From an uncultured Bacteroidales bacterium (GTDB lineage Bacteria > Bacteroidota > Bacteroidia > Bacteroidales > F082), in NCBI GenBank assembly GCA_947305795.1, contig CAMZEK010000002.1:1-64000 (forward strand): a DNA stretch of 64,000 nucleotides. Direction: 5' to 3'. The stretch's first letter is position 1. Every line of letters begins with the position of its first letter. The position numbers and the translations under genes are program-made. Shown here piece by piece: positions 47,657 through 56,616 of the stretch. The notes below the pieces were generated by a model. It was given only the letters and a program-made list of their open reading frames with translations, searched no databases and had not been told where the DNA came from.

Positions 47657-50600
47657 ATGAACAAGAAAATTATACTTTTTTTCTTTCTAGCATTGACGTT
47701 TTTGCCTTTTTCCGCCTTTGCACAAACGATTGTGGTGAGTGGAAAAGTCGTTTCGGGCGACGATGGTTACGGCTTGCCGGGTGTCACCATTCAGGTAAAA
47801 GGTACCTCAGCAGGCACCGTGACAGATATGGATGGCAACTACAGCCTCAATGCCGACAGCCAAGATGTGCTGATTTTCAGTTATGTGGGCTATAAAACCA
47901 AAGAGATTGCCATCAAAGGCAAGACAAAAATCAATGTGACCCTCGAAACGGATGCACAAATGCTTGATGACGTGGTGGTTACGGCTCTCGGCATCAAGCG
48001 CCAAAAACGCGAATTGGGTTATGCCACCGAGGAAATCGGCGGTGAGATGATTGCCAAATCAGGCTCGGGCAGCGTTATCAGTGCCTTGAGCGGTCGCTCG
48101 GCTGGTGTGCAGATCATCAACCCCAATGGTGTGGATGGCGGCTCGTCGCGTATCACCATCCGTGGTAACAACAGCATTTTTGGCGACAACCAACCGCTCA
48201 TTGTGGTAGATGGCGTGCCCATGACGAATGAAGGCGGCGTCACCGAATGGAGCGGAGGCCGCGACTGGGGTACAGCATTGAACAACATCAACCAAGAAGA
48301 CATCGAGAGCATTGACATCTTGAAAGGTCCTACGGCGGCAGCCCTTTACGGCTCGCGTGGCGGCAACGGCGTGGTGCTCATCACAACCAAAAAGGGCTCG
48401 AAACAAAAAGGCTTGGGTATCAGCTATTCGGCGGGATTTAAATTGACTACACCTTACCTTTACCGAAGGGTGCAAAACAAATATGGCGCTGGCGGTCCCA
48501 TCACCTTCAACACGCCTACGTTGACACCCATTGAGGGGATGTACGATGAAAACGGCAACCAAGTTTATGAATATCCGGGCATTTACAGCGTCGATAATGG
48601 TCCGGCGGGTGAGCCTACCAACACCACCTTCGGCTACTATGGCGGTGCCCAAAGTTGGGGACCTGAGATGAATGGTGAGAGCGTCCTTTGGTGGGACGGC
48701 GTGGTGCGTGACTATTCGCCCCAGCCCGACAACCTGAAAATGCTCTTCAAGAACGGTCACACGATGAACCACAACGTGGCCTTCCAGAATGCCGGCGACT
48801 TTGGCAGTGTGCGTGTCTCTTTTACCGACTCACGCACCGATGCCATCATTGACAACTGTAATATGAGACAGACCACGGTTAATGTGGGTACCTTAATTAA
48901 TGTGTCGGAGAAAATCAAGGTTGACGTGGCGTTCAATTATTTGGATTATTATCGTCTTAACTCGCCCGAAATCGGTGAATCGAACAGCAACTTCAACAAG
49001 GGCTTGCTTTACAGTTGGCCTCGCAGTTGGAAAGGCATCGAGACCACGACCTACGAGAACGAGGACGGCACGATGAACCAATTTGACGGCTATCCCTATC
49101 CTTACATCAACAGCAACACCTTTTGGACATTTTACAACAACAATACCACCCTTGATCGTGACAAAATGTATGGCTCGGTACGGTTGCTCTATGATGTGAC
49201 CCCTTGGCTCACCGCCACCGCAAAAGTGGCTTTGGACTGGACCGCCGACAATTACACCACCAAGCACAAGCCCACCACCTCCGACGGCATGGTGGGAGGC
49301 TATTATTCCAAGAGTAAATCCACCTCACTAACTCGCGACATGGATTTCCTGCTTACCGCGTACAAGGACAAGATTTTTGGTTCGAAGTTTAATGTGCGTC
49401 TCTCGGCTGGTGGTGAACAATACTATGGCTATCGTGATGGAATAAACGGTACTTCTGGCAATTGGGCATACGCTAACCTTTATACGATTTACAACTACGC
49501 AAACGCTACCGAGCGTATCTTTGGCGAGTCGCTGTGGGAGAAGCAGGTCAATTCTTTGTATGCTTTTTTCAACCTCAGTTATAGCGATTGGCTGTTCTTG
49601 GATGTAACAGGCCGCAACGACTGGTCGTCAACCTTGCCGATAACCAATAATTCCTATTTCTATCCTTCGGCCACCTTGAGTTTTGTCCCGACTTCTGCTT
49701 TCAAGAACTGGAAGTGGGGGCCTGTCAACTATTTGAAACTGAGAGGCTCGTGGGCGCAGACCGCCAGCGACACAGAGCCATATCAACTGACTTACACCTA
49801 CAACACAGGCTCCTTTGGCCATCAACTTACGGCTACTTTGCCTTCCATCGTGCCACCGTTGGAGCTGAAACCACAACGCCAACGAGCTTTTGAGGTAGGC
49901 TTCGACCTGGGATTGGGCGCCCGCTTCAATATGGACTTCACCTATTACGACATCTATTCTTGGGACCAAATCCTTTCCTCACCCCTTGCTCCCTCGTCGG
50001 GTGCGAACAATGTAACCATCAACACAGGTGTGGTGACCAACAAGGGCATCGAGGCCATCATGACCTACGACATTGCCCAAGGTAAAGACTATGGCGTTCA
50101 GGTGGGCTTGAACATTGCTCGTAACAAGAACAAGATTGTCGATTTGGCTGGTTCAAATATGTATCTGCTCTCCGAAATCTGGGGTTCCAATGGCCCAGCC
50201 ATCGCCGTGGAAGAAGGGGAGGAGTATGGCACCATCTATGGATGGGACTATGTTTATGAATACACGATGCCCGACGGCACCACAGTGGGTCCTTTCTATG
50301 ATGCCAACGGCAAACCGATGCCTTTGCTCAACGAGACGGGCACCACTTATTTGAAAACCGAAAACCGTGTGCCCATAGGCAACTGCGCCCCTTTGGTGAC
50401 GGGTGGTATCAATCTGAGGGCTTCCTATAAGAACTGGTCACTTTATGCCTTGGTTGATGCCAAGTTGGGAGGCCAAATCTATTGTGCTTCCTACGTGGTG
50501 GGCATGCAGACAGGTCAAAGTTTGGCGACGCTTTACGAACGTGATGGCAACGGCTTGCCTTATTATGATGCTGATGGTAATTTTGTGGGCAATTATGGTG

Positions 50601-50986
50601 TCGTTTTGCCAGGATATTGCATCAACACCGAGACGGGTGAAGCGGTTGAAAACGAGCATGTGGTGCATTATCTTTACAAATACATGCCCAACTACGGTGG
50701 ATGGGGCAACATCCTCAGCACCCCGGGCATCGTGGAAAACACTTGGATCAAGATGCGCGAGCTTTCGTTGACCTACGACTTCCCGCGCAAGTGGTTGGAC
50801 AAGCAGAACCTTTTCAAGCAGGCTTCCATTTCCCTTGTGGGGCGCGACTTGTTCTATTTCTACAAGACCCTGCCCGACAACATCAATCCTGAAGGCACCC
50901 AAGGTTCGGGCAATGCCCAAGGCCTCGAATATGCCTCTTATCCCGGTACGCGGTCATTTATGCTTAATTTAAAAGTCAGCCTTTAA
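47657..50986 (+). CDS. SusC/RagA-family TonB-linked outer membrane protein
   Basis: Carboxypeptidase-regulatory-like domain, plug NPNGVDGGSSRITIRGNNSIFGDNQPLIVVDGVPM, AALYGSRGGNGVVLITTKKG. Confidence 0.94.
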   Translation: MNKKIILFFFLALTFLPFSAFAQTIVVSGKVVSGDDGYGLPGVTIQVKGTSAGTVTDMDGNYSLNADSQDVLIFSYVGYKTKEIAIKGKTKINVTLETDAQMLDDVVVTALGIKRQKRELGYATEEIGGEMIAKSGSGSVISALSGRSAGVQIINPNGVDGGSSRITIRGNNSIFGDNQPLIVVDGVPMTNEGGVTEWSGGRDWGTALNNINQEDIESIDILKGPTAAALYGSRGGNGVVLITTKKGSKQKGLGISYSAGFKLTTPYLYRRVQNKYGAGGPITFNTPTLTPIEGMYDENGNQVYEYPGIYSVDNGPAGEPTNTTFGYYGGAQSWGPEMNGESVLWWDGVVRDYSPQPDNLKMLFKNGHTMNHNVAFQNAGDFGSVRVSFTDSRTDAIIDNCNMRQTTVNVGTLINVSEKIKVDVAFNYLDYYRLNSPEIGESNSNFNKGLLYSWPRSWKGIETTTYENEDGTMNQFDGYPYPYINSNTFWTFYNNNTTLDRDKMYGSVRLLYDVTPWLTATAKVALDWTADNYTTKHKPTTSDGMVGGYYSKSKSTSLTRDMDFLLTAYKDKIFGSKFNVRLSAGGEQYYGYRDGINGTSGNWAYANLYTIYNYANATERIFGESLWEKQVNSLYAFFNLSYSDWLFLDVTGRNDWSSTLPITNNSYFYPSATLSFVPTSAFKNWKWGPVNYLKLRGSWAQTASDTEPYQLTYTYNTGSFGHQLTATLPSIVPPLELKPQRQRAFEVGFDLGLGARFNMDFTYYDIYSWDQILSSPLAPSSGANNVTINTGVVTNKGIEAIMTYDIAQGKDYGVQVGLNIARNKNKIVDLAGSNMYLLSEIWGSNGPAIAVEEGEEYGTIYGWDYVYEYTMPDGTTVGPFYDANGKPMPLLNETGTTYLKTENRVPIGNCAPLVTGGINLRASYKNWSLYALVDAKLGGQIYCASYVVGMQTGQSLATLYERDGNGLPYYDADGNFVGNYGVVLPGYCINTETGEAVENEHVVHYLYKYMPNYGGWGNILSTPGIVENTWIKMRELSLTYDFPRKWLDKQNLFKQASISLVGRDLFYFYKTLPDNINPEGTQGSGNAQGLEYASYPGTRSFMLNLKVSL

Positions 50987-50997
50987 TTCGAATCACC

Positions 50998-52686
50998 ATG
51001 AAAAGAAACATCATCATAATTTGTGCAATTGCATTGGCATTCGCCTCCTGCACCAAGAAATTCGAAGAGATGAACCAAGACCCGTTTTCTCCAACGGGAA
51101 CGACCATCGAAGCATTGTTTAACGGCGTGGTGAGTTCTCTGCAGCAGAGCATGAACGAGCAGTTTTATCTGCAAAACGAGATCTGGTATCCTGAAACAGA
51201 GCTTGGGGCGTTGACTTCCGAGTCTTGGGGTAACTCCCAAATCGGAACCTCGAACCTTTGGTCGGATTACTATCTCATGTTGTCCAACATCCGTGAATTG
51301 GAAAAGCGTTTCGATGATTATGGCGTGGAGCAGGCTGACACAGCCGTCTGCGACAAAGTTCGCGCCCAACTCAACATCATGAAGGCTTATCAGACCTTTA
51401 AGGTCACGGATATCTTCGGCGACATACCTTATTCTCAGGCTGGTCGAATCTGGGAAAACGCCACTTCCCAAGCCGCGATGAAACCCGAATGGGACACCCA
51501 GGAAAGCATTTACAAATCGCTTTTGGAAGAGCTGGCTTGGTCGCGCGACGTGCTACATGCCGACTCAGTAACCACTTCCTTAGGCAACGAATATTACAAG
51601 TTGCCTTATGATGTACTGCTCAACAATGATTATGTACTTTGGGCTGAGTTTGCCAACTCGCTCATCCTACGCCACGGCTTGCGCATGTATGACAAAGATC
51701 CGGAATATGCCACTCCTTTGTTGGTCTCAGCATACAATTACATATACTCAAAGCTTAACTCTTCAGGTGGTTCAGCAACAGGTGGTGGTATCTGCTTATG
51801 GCCCAGTATGTTGGGTACAAGTTGGGACACCAACTGGTCGTTCCGCGAACACAAACATCTTCGCATGGGCGAAACGGTGTGGGGCTGCATCTCCTCCACG
51901 GACGACATGGACGGCAGCGGCATCTTCGACTATCGCGCCTTCATCTTCTTCGACACGAACCACAAGACAGACAGCTTCCCCGACGGAGCCTGGCACGCCT
52001 ATCCGCAAATCCGCACCACAGAGACACCCACTGAAGGTGGTACGCCCTACGCCCAGAGCCGCGATGGCAGCTATACCTTCAAAGGCCCGTCGTGCCTCTA
52101 TTCGCCGTTCAACTACTACTTGACCCGCGACGAGAGGTATGTGCCGCAAATCCTCGTTACCTACGCCGACGTGCTCTTCATGAAGGCTGAAATCGGTGCG
52201 CGTGGCATTGGTGGCATCATCCTCTCAAGCAATGAGGTCGACCAAATGCTTTACCAAGCCATTTACCAGTCGTGCATCTTCTGGGCTCACATCCCGTTAA
52301 ACACCTCTCGCTGGACTTATATCTATCCCCAATACACCACCTATGTCGGCAATCTCGACGTTTGGGCCTTGGGCAACAAGATGGCCTCCGGCGTGATGAC
52401 CTACGCCGTTTGGATGAATCCAGAATATGACGGCAGTTCCGAGTTCTACTTGAAGATGATTTACCAACAGCGTTGGCTCAACCTCTTCCGTCAACCGTGG
52501 GAAGCTTGGGCTTTGGCGCGTCGCACCATGGCGACACCCACCACCACCGACCATGCCAAGCTGACCTCATTCCGTATGGAATACCCTCAAAAGGAGATAG
52601 AATACAACTATGAAAACTATACCACACAACTCGCTAGAATGTCACACGGCGACACGAGGCAGACAAAGGTATGGTGGAACGAATAA
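50998..52686 (+). CDS. SusD/RagB-family nutrient-binding outer membrane lipoprotein
   Basis: Lipobox ASCTKKFEEMNQDP; LMLSNIRELEKRF; DIFGDIPYSQAG. Confidence 0.9.
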   Translation: MKRNIIIICAIALAFASCTKKFEEMNQDPFSPTGTTIEALFNGVVSSLQQSMNEQFYLQNEIWYPETELGALTSESWGNSQIGTSNLWSDYYLMLSNIRELEKRFDDYGVEQADTAVCDKVRAQLNIMKAYQTFKVTDIFGDIPYSQAGRIWENATSQAAMKPEWDTQESIYKSLLEELAWSRDVLHADSVTTSLGNEYYKLPYDVLLNNDYVLWAEFANSLILRHGLRMYDKDPEYATPLLVSAYNYIYSKLNSSGGSATGGGICLWPSMLGTSWDTNWSFREHKHLRMGETVWGCISSTDDMDGSGIFDYRAFIFFDTNHKTDSFPDGAWHAYPQIRTTETPTEGGTPYAQSRDGSYTFKGPSCLYSPFNYYLTRDERYVPQILVTYADVLFMKAEIGARGIGGIILSSNEVDQMLYQAIYQSCIFWAHIPLNTSRWTYIYPQYTTYVGNLDVWALGNKMASGVMTYAVWMNPEYDGSSEFYLKMIYQQRWLNLFRQPWEAWALARRTMATPTTTDHAKLTSFRMEYPQKEIEYNYENYTTQLARMSHGDTRQTKVWWNE

Positions 52687-52741
52687 TCAGTTAATAGTTA
52701 GAAGTTTATAGTTAAAAGTTAATAATAAAAAGTTCAAAGTC
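52687..52741 (+). repeat. wobbly AGTTAATAGTTAGAAGTT-type repeat
   Basis: cagttaatagttagaagtttatagttaaaagttaataataaaaagttcaaagtc abutting ATG 52742. Confidence 0.7.
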
Positions 52742-55411
52742 ATGAAAAAACTATCACTAATCTTATTGCTACTGGCATTCTCCTTCAGGACGATTGCCCA
52801 GACCGAAGTTTCCTTCAACTTCAATAACTACGGTGAAAACGTATCACTGAACGGCCAAGACGGCTGGTATGTCCGCACTCATAGTGCTGGCAACGGTGGC
52901 TTCCCACCCATGTACACCGATTATTTAGGCCACTACTCATGGACAGGCCACGACCCAGAGCTGGCTACCCTTGACGAAACCTTAGGCGTGTTCTCGCACT
53001 CCTCCGGCACCAGCTTTGGCGATATCGCCACGCACGACATTTCCCAATACGGTTTTGACTTCTCCTCGGGTGGTGTCATCGAGGTTGAATGCGATATGGT
53101 TCGCATGTGGTGGGGCGATTTCTTTGGCATCGGCTACGATGGTGATGGCGACGGTTCGGTCCTTCCTCCCGTTCGCAAGGCCATCTCAAGTTGCGCCCTT
53201 TATGAGCCTATTTATCCTAACGAAAACAGCAACGCTCCCGACGGCGGTATTTATTTGTTGACGACAGGCAACGCCCCCGACAGACCCTATTTCAAGAACG
53301 GCGTGGTGCTACCCAACAACACTTTCGCCTGCGAGCTTCAACTTGACGGAGAGGAGTTCCATTGGTATCGTTGGAAGATTTCCATCGACCTTGACGCCAA
53401 CAATGGCGCTGGTGCCGTTACGCTTTACATGGTTTACGACGACCCCAACGGCGAGTGGGAAGCCGTGCCGGAATGCCAAGGCGTCAACGCGGGACTCACT
53501 CCTGGCAGCGGCGACAAGTTCGACCCCGCCACGTGGCATCACATCTTTATGCTCAACAGCGGTTTTGGCGGTTTTGACAACTTCACCGTGCGCCATTTCC
53601 CTGGCGGACTGGCAGCGCAATTCATTGACTTCACCGAAATCCCTGACCAGTTGGTCTACAACGCGCCTATCACCCTGCAAGCCACAGCCACTTCGGGTCT
53701 TCCCGTAAGCTTTGAAGTCGTTTCGGGTCCTGCCACAATTGAAGGCAATGTTCTTACCCTCACGGGGGAAGACGGCCCAGTAAAGGTGAAAGCCACACAA
53801 ATTGGCGACGGCACCAATTGGCAACCCGCTCCGGCGGTGTCGCGTACCTTCTATGCCGTTGACCCTGACCTGTACACTCCCGAAATCACCATCCGCCGTC
53901 CTTACGAAGGCACCAAGGTGTATATGCCCAACTTCGAGAACCCCGTAATGGTGGTGCTCAGTGCTTTCGTCGAACACGGCAATATCCTCAAATTTGAGCA
54001 GGTGAAATGTGACGTCGACGGACAAGAGCTGTTCCTCCAAACTGATTATCCCGACGACCCCGACAACGGCTACTGGTACACCACTTGGACACCTTCTGGA
54101 TCAGGTACCTATAACATGACAGTGAGCATCACGCAAACCGGTGGCAAAGTCACCTCGGCCTCCAATTCGTTTGAGGTGACCACCAACTATGACAACATTA
54201 CGGTCAGTGCTCTCAATGGCGAGGTGGTGGTAAGTCCCACTGTGTTCAACAACTATGGCGAATTCCCCTTCCCAACCCATGTCAATGCTTTCAATGCCAT
54301 TAATATGCACTACATGCACGATTGCGTGAACGGCAACTGCGATCCTTACGACCGTGTGAGCTATTGCCGCGTGAAGAACTACCGTGGTGAATGGGTGGAA
54401 CTTTACCGCTATTGCACCCCCTTCGGCGTAGAGTGCGAGGACAACCTCGACGTGACCGACTTCACCTCCATCCTGCAAGGACTCGTTGAATTTGAGCTGT
54501 ATATGGAGAGCTATTCAGGCTCTGGCGTCGCTCCTACTGCCGTTTTCGAATACACCAAAGGCACGCCAGAGTATCCTTACGTGGACATGCAGGAACTGTG
54601 GTTTGGCACCTACGTCTTCGGCGATTATTCCGACCTTTGCCCCATCCCGACCCGTAAGGTCAATTTCGACCCCTGCGTGGAGAAAGCCAACCTGCGCCTC
54701 GTGACCACCGGCCACAACTGGAGCAGTTATACAGCTGGTACGGGTAATGCCTATAACACTGGCAATGCCGCCGAGTTCTATCCCGCCACCCACAACATCA
54801 AGGTGGATGGTGCAGTGGCCTACACCCAGTATCTGTGGCGCACCTGCAATCCGAATCCCGCTGGATGCCAGCCCCAAAATGGCACTTGGCCCGGCAATCG
54901 CTCCGGCTGGTGCCCGGGCAGCATTGCTTTAGTGTGGAACTACAGCTTGGACGATTATCTTGCCAACGGCTCCGCCGAACTACTCTATGAGTTCGACCCG
55001 ACCTATGTTGATGAATGCCATCCCAACTATCCCGACTGTGTGAATGGACAAAACGGCTGCCCGTATTGTGAGAATTCAGAAAACCCGATTTTAAGGGTTT
55101 CAGGTAAGCTGGTGACCTACAGCCACAACACAGACATCTTGACGAACGTTCCGGAGTTGCCTGATGTGGATGAAGAACCGTTTGAGGTGACCATCACTCC
55201 CAATCCAGCGAGAAACAACATGACCATCTCCACGAATTATGACAAGGGTAAAACCAGCGTTCACATCATCAATTCACAAGGCATCCAAGTATGCAACTTC
55301 AGTGTGGATGGCCAACGCACCATCGACATAAGCGAACTGCCCTCAGGCCTCTATTTTGTCCATATTGTCGGAGGCAAGGTGGTGACGAGGAAGGTGGTTA
55401 TTCAACATTAA
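52742..55411 (+). CDS. T9SS-secreted protein with a PNGase F-like peptide:N-glycosidase domain
   Basis: CVNGNCDPYDRVSYCRVKNYRGEWVELYRYCTPFG, LDVTDFTSILQGLVEFELYMESY, KGTPEYPYVDM, NAAEFYPATHNIKVDG, GTWPGNRSGWCPGS match Elizabethkingia PNGase F as recalled; C-terminal ITPNPARNNMTIS...GLYFVHIVGGKVVTRKVVIQH sorting domain. Confidence 0.85.
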   Translation: MKKLSLILLLLAFSFRTIAQTEVSFNFNNYGENVSLNGQDGWYVRTHSAGNGGFPPMYTDYLGHYSWTGHDPELATLDETLGVFSHSSGTSFGDIATHDISQYGFDFSSGGVIEVECDMVRMWWGDFFGIGYDGDGDGSVLPPVRKAISSCALYEPIYPNENSNAPDGGIYLLTTGNAPDRPYFKNGVVLPNNTFACELQLDGEEFHWYRWKISIDLDANNGAGAVTLYMVYDDPNGEWEAVPECQGVNAGLTPGSGDKFDPATWHHIFMLNSGFGGFDNFTVRHFPGGLAAQFIDFTEIPDQLVYNAPITLQATATSGLPVSFEVVSGPATIEGNVLTLTGEDGPVKVKATQIGDGTNWQPAPAVSRTFYAVDPDLYTPEITIRRPYEGTKVYMPNFENPVMVVLSAFVEHGNILKFEQVKCDVDGQELFLQTDYPDDPDNGYWYTTWTPSGSGTYNMTVSITQTGGKVTSASNSFEVTTNYDNITVSALNGEVVVSPTVFNNYGEFPFPTHVNAFNAINMHYMHDCVNGNCDPYDRVSYCRVKNYRGEWVELYRYCTPFGVECEDNLDVTDFTSILQGLVEFELYMESYSGSGVAPTAVFEYTKGTPEYPYVDMQELWFGTYVFGDYSDLCPIPTRKVNFDPCVEKANLRLVTTGHNWSSYTAGTGNAYNTGNAAEFYPATHNIKVDGAVAYTQYLWRTCNPNPAGCQPQNGTWPGNRSGWCPGSIALVWNYSLDDYLANGSAELLYEFDPTYVDECHPNYPDCVNGQNGCPYCENSENPILRVSGKLVTYSHNTDILTNVPELPDVDEEPFEVTITPNPARNNMTISTNYDKGKTSVHIINSQGIQVCNFSVDGQRTIDISELPSGLYFVHIVGGKVVTRKVVIQH

Positions 55412-55445
55412 GAAAGACGAATCTTAATCAAACCAAATAAATTCC

Positions 55446-55453
55446 TATTTTTG
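55446..55453 (+). promoter_or_regulatory. -7 box TATTTTTG
   Basis: TAnnTTTG 33 nt before ATG 55487. Confidence 0.5.
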
Positions 55454-55455
55454 CA

Positions 55456-55486
55456 ATCTTGAATTTTTGAATCTTTAAATTTTAAA
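55456..55486 (+). repeat. wobbly GAATTTTTGAATCTTTAAAT repeat
   Basis: atcttgaatttttgaatctttaaattttaaattgaatattgaa abutting ATG 55487; same family as 41990-42053. Confidence 0.75.
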
Positions 55487-56533
55487 TTGAATATTGAAAT
55501 GGAGAAAAAAGACCTACTGAAAGACGTTGTCGAACATATCGACATCAAGAAGTACGACTCAACGGAATTGATTAATGCCATGCGCAAGATGTCGTTCACC
55601 TCGCGTGACACTGCCCGCGCTGCCGACATCCTCTGCCAGATGATTGCGGAAAAGGATTGCACCAATATCCTTACTATCGCTGGTTCCACCTCGGCTGCTG
55701 GCTGTATGCAGGTGTATGTGGAGATGGTTCGTAATAAGATGGTTGATGCCGTTGTCAGCACCGGTGCCTCCATCATTGACATGGACCTTTTCGAAGCCCT
55801 GGGCTACAAGCATTACATTGGCACGAAGGAGAACGTCATTCCCGACACGAAACTGCGTGAACTCTATATCGACCGCATTTATGACACCTTCATCGACGAG
55901 GAAGAACTGCAAGCTTGCGACCAAGCCACCTGCGATGTGGCCGACACTTTGGAGTGTCGTCCTTACAGCAGCCGCGAGTTCCTCTACGAAGTCGGCAAAT
56001 GGCTCGCCAACGGTCACGGTGTGAAGAAAGAAAGCCTCATCCAGACCTGCTACGATTGTGGCGTGCCGATTTTCTGCCCCGCTTTCAGCGATAGTAGCGC
56101 TGGTTTCGGCATCGGCAAGCACCAGTGGCTCCGCAAGAAAGCTGGTAAGCCTTACGTCAGCATCGACAGCGTGGCCGACTTCCTTGAACTCACCGAAATC
56201 AAGATGAACAGCCCGCAATCAGGTTTGTTTATGGTCGGCGGCGGCACACCCAAGAACTTCGCCCAAGACACGGTCGTATGTGCTGAAATTCTCGGTCATG
56301 AAGTGCCTATGCACAAATATGCCATCCAAATCACTGTCGCCGATGTGCGCGACGGCGCCTGCTCGTCATCGACACTGCTTGAGGCTGGCTCGTGGGGCAA
56401 GGTGAGCGAGGAGTTGCAGCAGATGGTCTATGCCGAAGGCACCACCGTCATCCCCGCCATCGTCAGCTACGCCTATCACAACGCCCCGTGGCGCGAGCGC
56501 GAGTATAAGAACTGGCAAAAACTGTATAAGTAA
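55487..56533 (+). CDS. deoxyhypusine synthase-family protein
   Basis: ILTIAGSTSAAGCMQVYVEM, ADVRDGACSSSTLLEAGSWGKVSEELQ with SWGK lysine retained. Confidence 0.88.
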   Translation: MNIEMEKKDLLKDVVEHIDIKKYDSTELINAMRKMSFTSRDTARAADILCQMIAEKDCTNILTIAGSTSAAGCMQVYVEMVRNKMVDAVVSTGASIIDMDLFEALGYKHYIGTKENVIPDTKLRELYIDRIYDTFIDEEELQACDQATCDVADTLECRPYSSREFLYEVGKWLANGHGVKKESLIQTCYDCGVPIFCPAFSDSSAGFGIGKHQWLRKKAGKPYVSIDSVADFLELTEIKMNSPQSGLFMVGGGTPKNFAQDTVVCAEILGHEVPMHKYAIQITVADVRDGACSSSTLLEAGSWGKVSEELQQMVYAEGTTVIPAIVSYAYHNAPWREREYKNWQKLYK

Positions 56534-56537
56534 TCGG

Positions 56538-56607
56538 CTTCTGGCTTCTGGCCTTTGGCTTTTGGCAGCTTGCCAATAGCCAGAGGCCAGTTGCCAATAG
56601 CCAGAAG
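56538..56607. repeat. imperfect long inverted repeat of CTTCTGGC/TTTTGGCA words
   Basis: Left arm 56538-56567, 3-nt loop GCT, right arm 56571-56607, one ~7-nt unit of length difference. Confidence 0.75.
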
Positions 56608-56616
56608 CAAACTACC

